Shown: in pieces, positions 61,781 through 64,000 of the stretch | Layout of the letters: each line of letters begins with the position of its first letter | Position numbering within the stretch: the first letter of the stretch is position 1 | Assembly: GCA_016946835.1 (NCBI GenBank) | Contig: JACVTC010000003.1 | Coordinates: 2,470,001 to 2,534,000 of the forward strand | Length of the DNA: 64,000 bases | Direction of reading: 5' to 3' | Origin: Neocallimastix lanati (nom. inval.) | Lineage: Eukaryota; Neocallimastigomycota; Neocallimastigomycetes; Neocallimastigales; Neocallimastigaceae | The notes under the pieces: model-generated | The model's database searches: none | Told to the model about the DNA's origin: nothing | The model's input: the letters and a program-made list of their open reading frames with translations, nothing else | Program-made: the position numbers and the translations under genes

Positions 61781-62035
61781 CTTGTTTTCTTGTTTTCTTT
61801 CCTTTTTGGTATTTAATTCTATATATATATATAATTATATAAGTATATATTTTAAATTATAATTATTTATTTATTATTTATATATATATATTAATTAAAT
61901 CTTTGGAATTATTCCTCTACAAATTTTAAAACAAATGGTTAATTTAATATTAAAAAAAAATTATTGTTTACTTATGAATATCTATTATATTTTATAATGT
62001 ATAAATAATATATATGCCATTTCTAATTGCTTTCT

Positions 62036-62066
<31 letters not shown>

Positions 62067-62974
62067 GCAAACGAAGAAAAAAAATGCTATAATATGAACT
62101 AATCTTCACATCTTACAGTAAATAATTAATGATCCATTTTTTTTTTATTATTATTAACATTTTTATATAAAAAAACTTTTATAAACATACTTGGCAATGC
62201 TATTAATTAAAAGTTTATTAAAAGATATAATTTAATTGTGTAATGATGTTATTTTAGTACGCAATTAAAGTTTACTTACTTATTACTTTAGAAATAATTT
62301 ACAATTATACCATAAAATGGTAAATATATTCATTTTTTTTAATATATATTTAATATAAATAAAAAATTTCAAACTAATTAAAAATACGAATTAAAAAAAA
62401 GAAAATAATAATATTGAAAATTATATGAAACAAATAAATTTATTCCAATGTTTCATCAAATAGGTGAATAATGCGAAAAATTATTAATTAAAAAGATATT
62501 TATTTTTATATGAAAAAATATTTATTTTCCTTAAATCATATTTAATAAAATCTATAGTCCCAGTAATTAATGTTTTATAGCATTATTAATTTATTATTAT
62601 TATTGCTACAATTATTATTATAAAAATTATAAATATTAATAATTTTTTTTTTTTTATTAGATTATTATTAATTATATTAATTATTATTTTATTATTATTA
62701 TTAAATATTATTAATATTTAGAACTATTTTTTATTAATATTTATATTTATTATTATTTTATATTATTATTATAATTATAAAGTATTATTATTTATTATTA
62801 ACTATTATTTATTATTTATTATTTATTATTTATTTGTTTATTATTATATACATTATAATTTAATTTATAGTATAAATTTTAAATATAAATTATATTTATT
62901 ATTATTTTATATTATTATTATCGTTATAAAGTATTATTATTATTATTTATTATTAACTATTATTTATTATTTAT

Positions 62975-63220
62975 TTATTTGTTTATTATTATATACATTA
63001 TATATTTTTTAAATATAAATTCTAAATCTAATGATATAAAAAAAAGATGTTTTTTTAATTTTTGATCAGGTATATAATGATAATTATACAAAAGGTTAAT
63101 ATATTTAATTGGTATATTAGATATAATGTATAGATTAAAATTAATTTCAGATGATGTAAACAAAATATATCTAAAATTAAAAAAGGACAAAAATCCATAT
63201 TGTATCATAAAATATGTCAA
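62975..63220 (-). pseudogene. Decayed repeat-family reading frame, 81 codons
   Basis: An open frame rich in Phe, Ile, Leu and Tyr. Its first ~35 residues (FNFRYILFTSSEINFN near the start) match, at the peptide level, a shorter broken copy at about 60396-60460 (..AYIMFTPLEIKSIK). Two copies that keep amino-acid similarity suggest descent from a multi-copy coding family, but I cannot name it. It may not be expressed. Confidence 0.3.
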
Positions 63221-64000
63221 AATTTAATTTATATGTATTATAGGTAATATCAATAAACTTTTGTAATTAAATTATTACATTAAATAAAAAAAATCAATAA
63301 ATAAAATTATATTAAATTTATTTTTTTATTATGTGTTACTTTTAATTATTAATTATAAAAAAATAATTTCCAAGAATAATCATATAAACTTTATAACGAA
63401 ATGCCATAAATTCTAAATAATATGGTATTTAATAATATATGAAAATTGATTTTACTTTTAATGAAGTTTTATGTATAATTAAATACATATGTAAAATATT
63501 TGAAGAAAATTACATAATTTAAATGTTAATATTTATATATCATTTTTATATATTAATTTTTATATATTAATATGTTTAATTATTTGTATCACCTTTTGAT
63601 TATATTCAGTTTTAAAGATAATAAATAAAATGATAATAATAATAAATAATATTTTTATTAATGAATACTACTTTTTTTAAAAGAAAAATTTATTTGAAAC
63701 ATATTTATTTATTTATTTATTAAATATTTATTTAAATATTAATTAATTATTTATTTATTTATTGTTCATTACAGACCGTACTATATAACTTTATCATTAC
63801 TGAAGTGGCAAATGAAATAAACAATTTTAATTTGTATTAGTATTATATGAATAAAAAAATACAATAATATATTAATTTGATGATAATAAAAAAATAAAAA
63901 ATAAAAATATAAAAGGATTTAATTTATTATTTTTTCCTTATAATTATTTTGTAATAATTGTAATAATTTTGTAATAGATTCTCTCTTTTTTTTTTTTTTT

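Larger units (their letters stand above)
59040..64000. other. Gene-free region of diverged, interleaved repeats
   Basis: No intact gene. Three families of diverged segments recur. Family A is at about 61050-61290 and 62335-62560 (TATATTTAATATAAATAAA, TTAAAAATACGAA, AATAGG.(G/A)AATAAT.CGA). Family B is at about 60620-60760 and 61520-61640 (AACCTTTTATATAT, GATGA(A/G)CAAAG.AAACTTT, TTTTTGGTTTT). Family C is at about 60396-60460 and 63120-63185 (TATAGATT..AATTTC, TGTAAACA.AATATAT, CTAAAATTAAAAA). There are also (TTA)n runs at 60095-60230 and a 41-nt T run at about 61738. Confidence 0.55.

Overview
This window is eukaryotic, extremely AT-rich nuclear DNA. Genes are split by many short GT-AG introns and separated by kilobases of homopolymer runs and simple repeats. 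The gene set points to a flagellated (zoosporic) fungus: a polarisome scaffold with tandem Spa2-homology repeats (fungal), a calaxin-type dynein calcium sensor (motile flagella), an Ase1/PRC1/MAP65 spindle bundler, CCT zeta, Bud23 and CDP-diacylglycerol synthase. Together with the base composition, Asn/Ser-rich proteins and two intronless enzyme genes of possibly bacterial type, this suggests an anaerobic gut fungus (Neocallimastigomycota). The placement is inference, not proof.

Layout. 0-10.3 kb: the 5' part of BUD23 (minus, runs off the left edge), an unrecognised Ser-rich protein (minus), a LamG/ConA-like protein ending in PPPPY (plus, 3 exons) and a CPBP-type intramembrane protease-like protein (minus). 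10.3-15.6 kb has no gene. 15.6-19.8 kb: a 15-exon SPA2-like gene (plus). 21.6-22.3 kb: an intronless class I methyltransferase (minus). 22.8-24.3 kb: a small decayed LTR element (minus) with a heptamer repeat expanded in one LTR. 24.8-26.9 kb: calaxin (minus, 6 exons). 27-34 kb: no gene, but large 7-mer and 5-mer arrays. 34.1-35.4 kb: intronless CDS1 (plus). 38.0-43.6 kb: an 11-exon ASE1/PRC1 gene (minus). 45.2-48.3 kb: CCT6 (minus), whose start codon appears to be split by an intron.

From 50 kb on the DNA is mostly mobile-element derived. The best find is a complete-looking 5.7-kb Mutator-like (MULE) element at 50284-56024. It has about 50-bp imperfect terminal inverted repeats and a perfect 8-bp target-site duplication. 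It carries a FLYWCH/DDE transposase broken by one extra base, a 2.1-kb array of 50-bp tandem repeats, and a GC-richer island with a tRNA-like module. Immediately to its right lies a heavily decayed LTR retroelement (56055-59039) with Gag zinc-knuckle and protease remnants and a fresh 180-bp internal duplication. The last 5 kb hold diverged repeats that share decayed coding traces.

Exon boundaries were assigned by hand from GT/AG sites, conserved protein sequence and reading phase. In every multi-exon gene the phases close without a stop.
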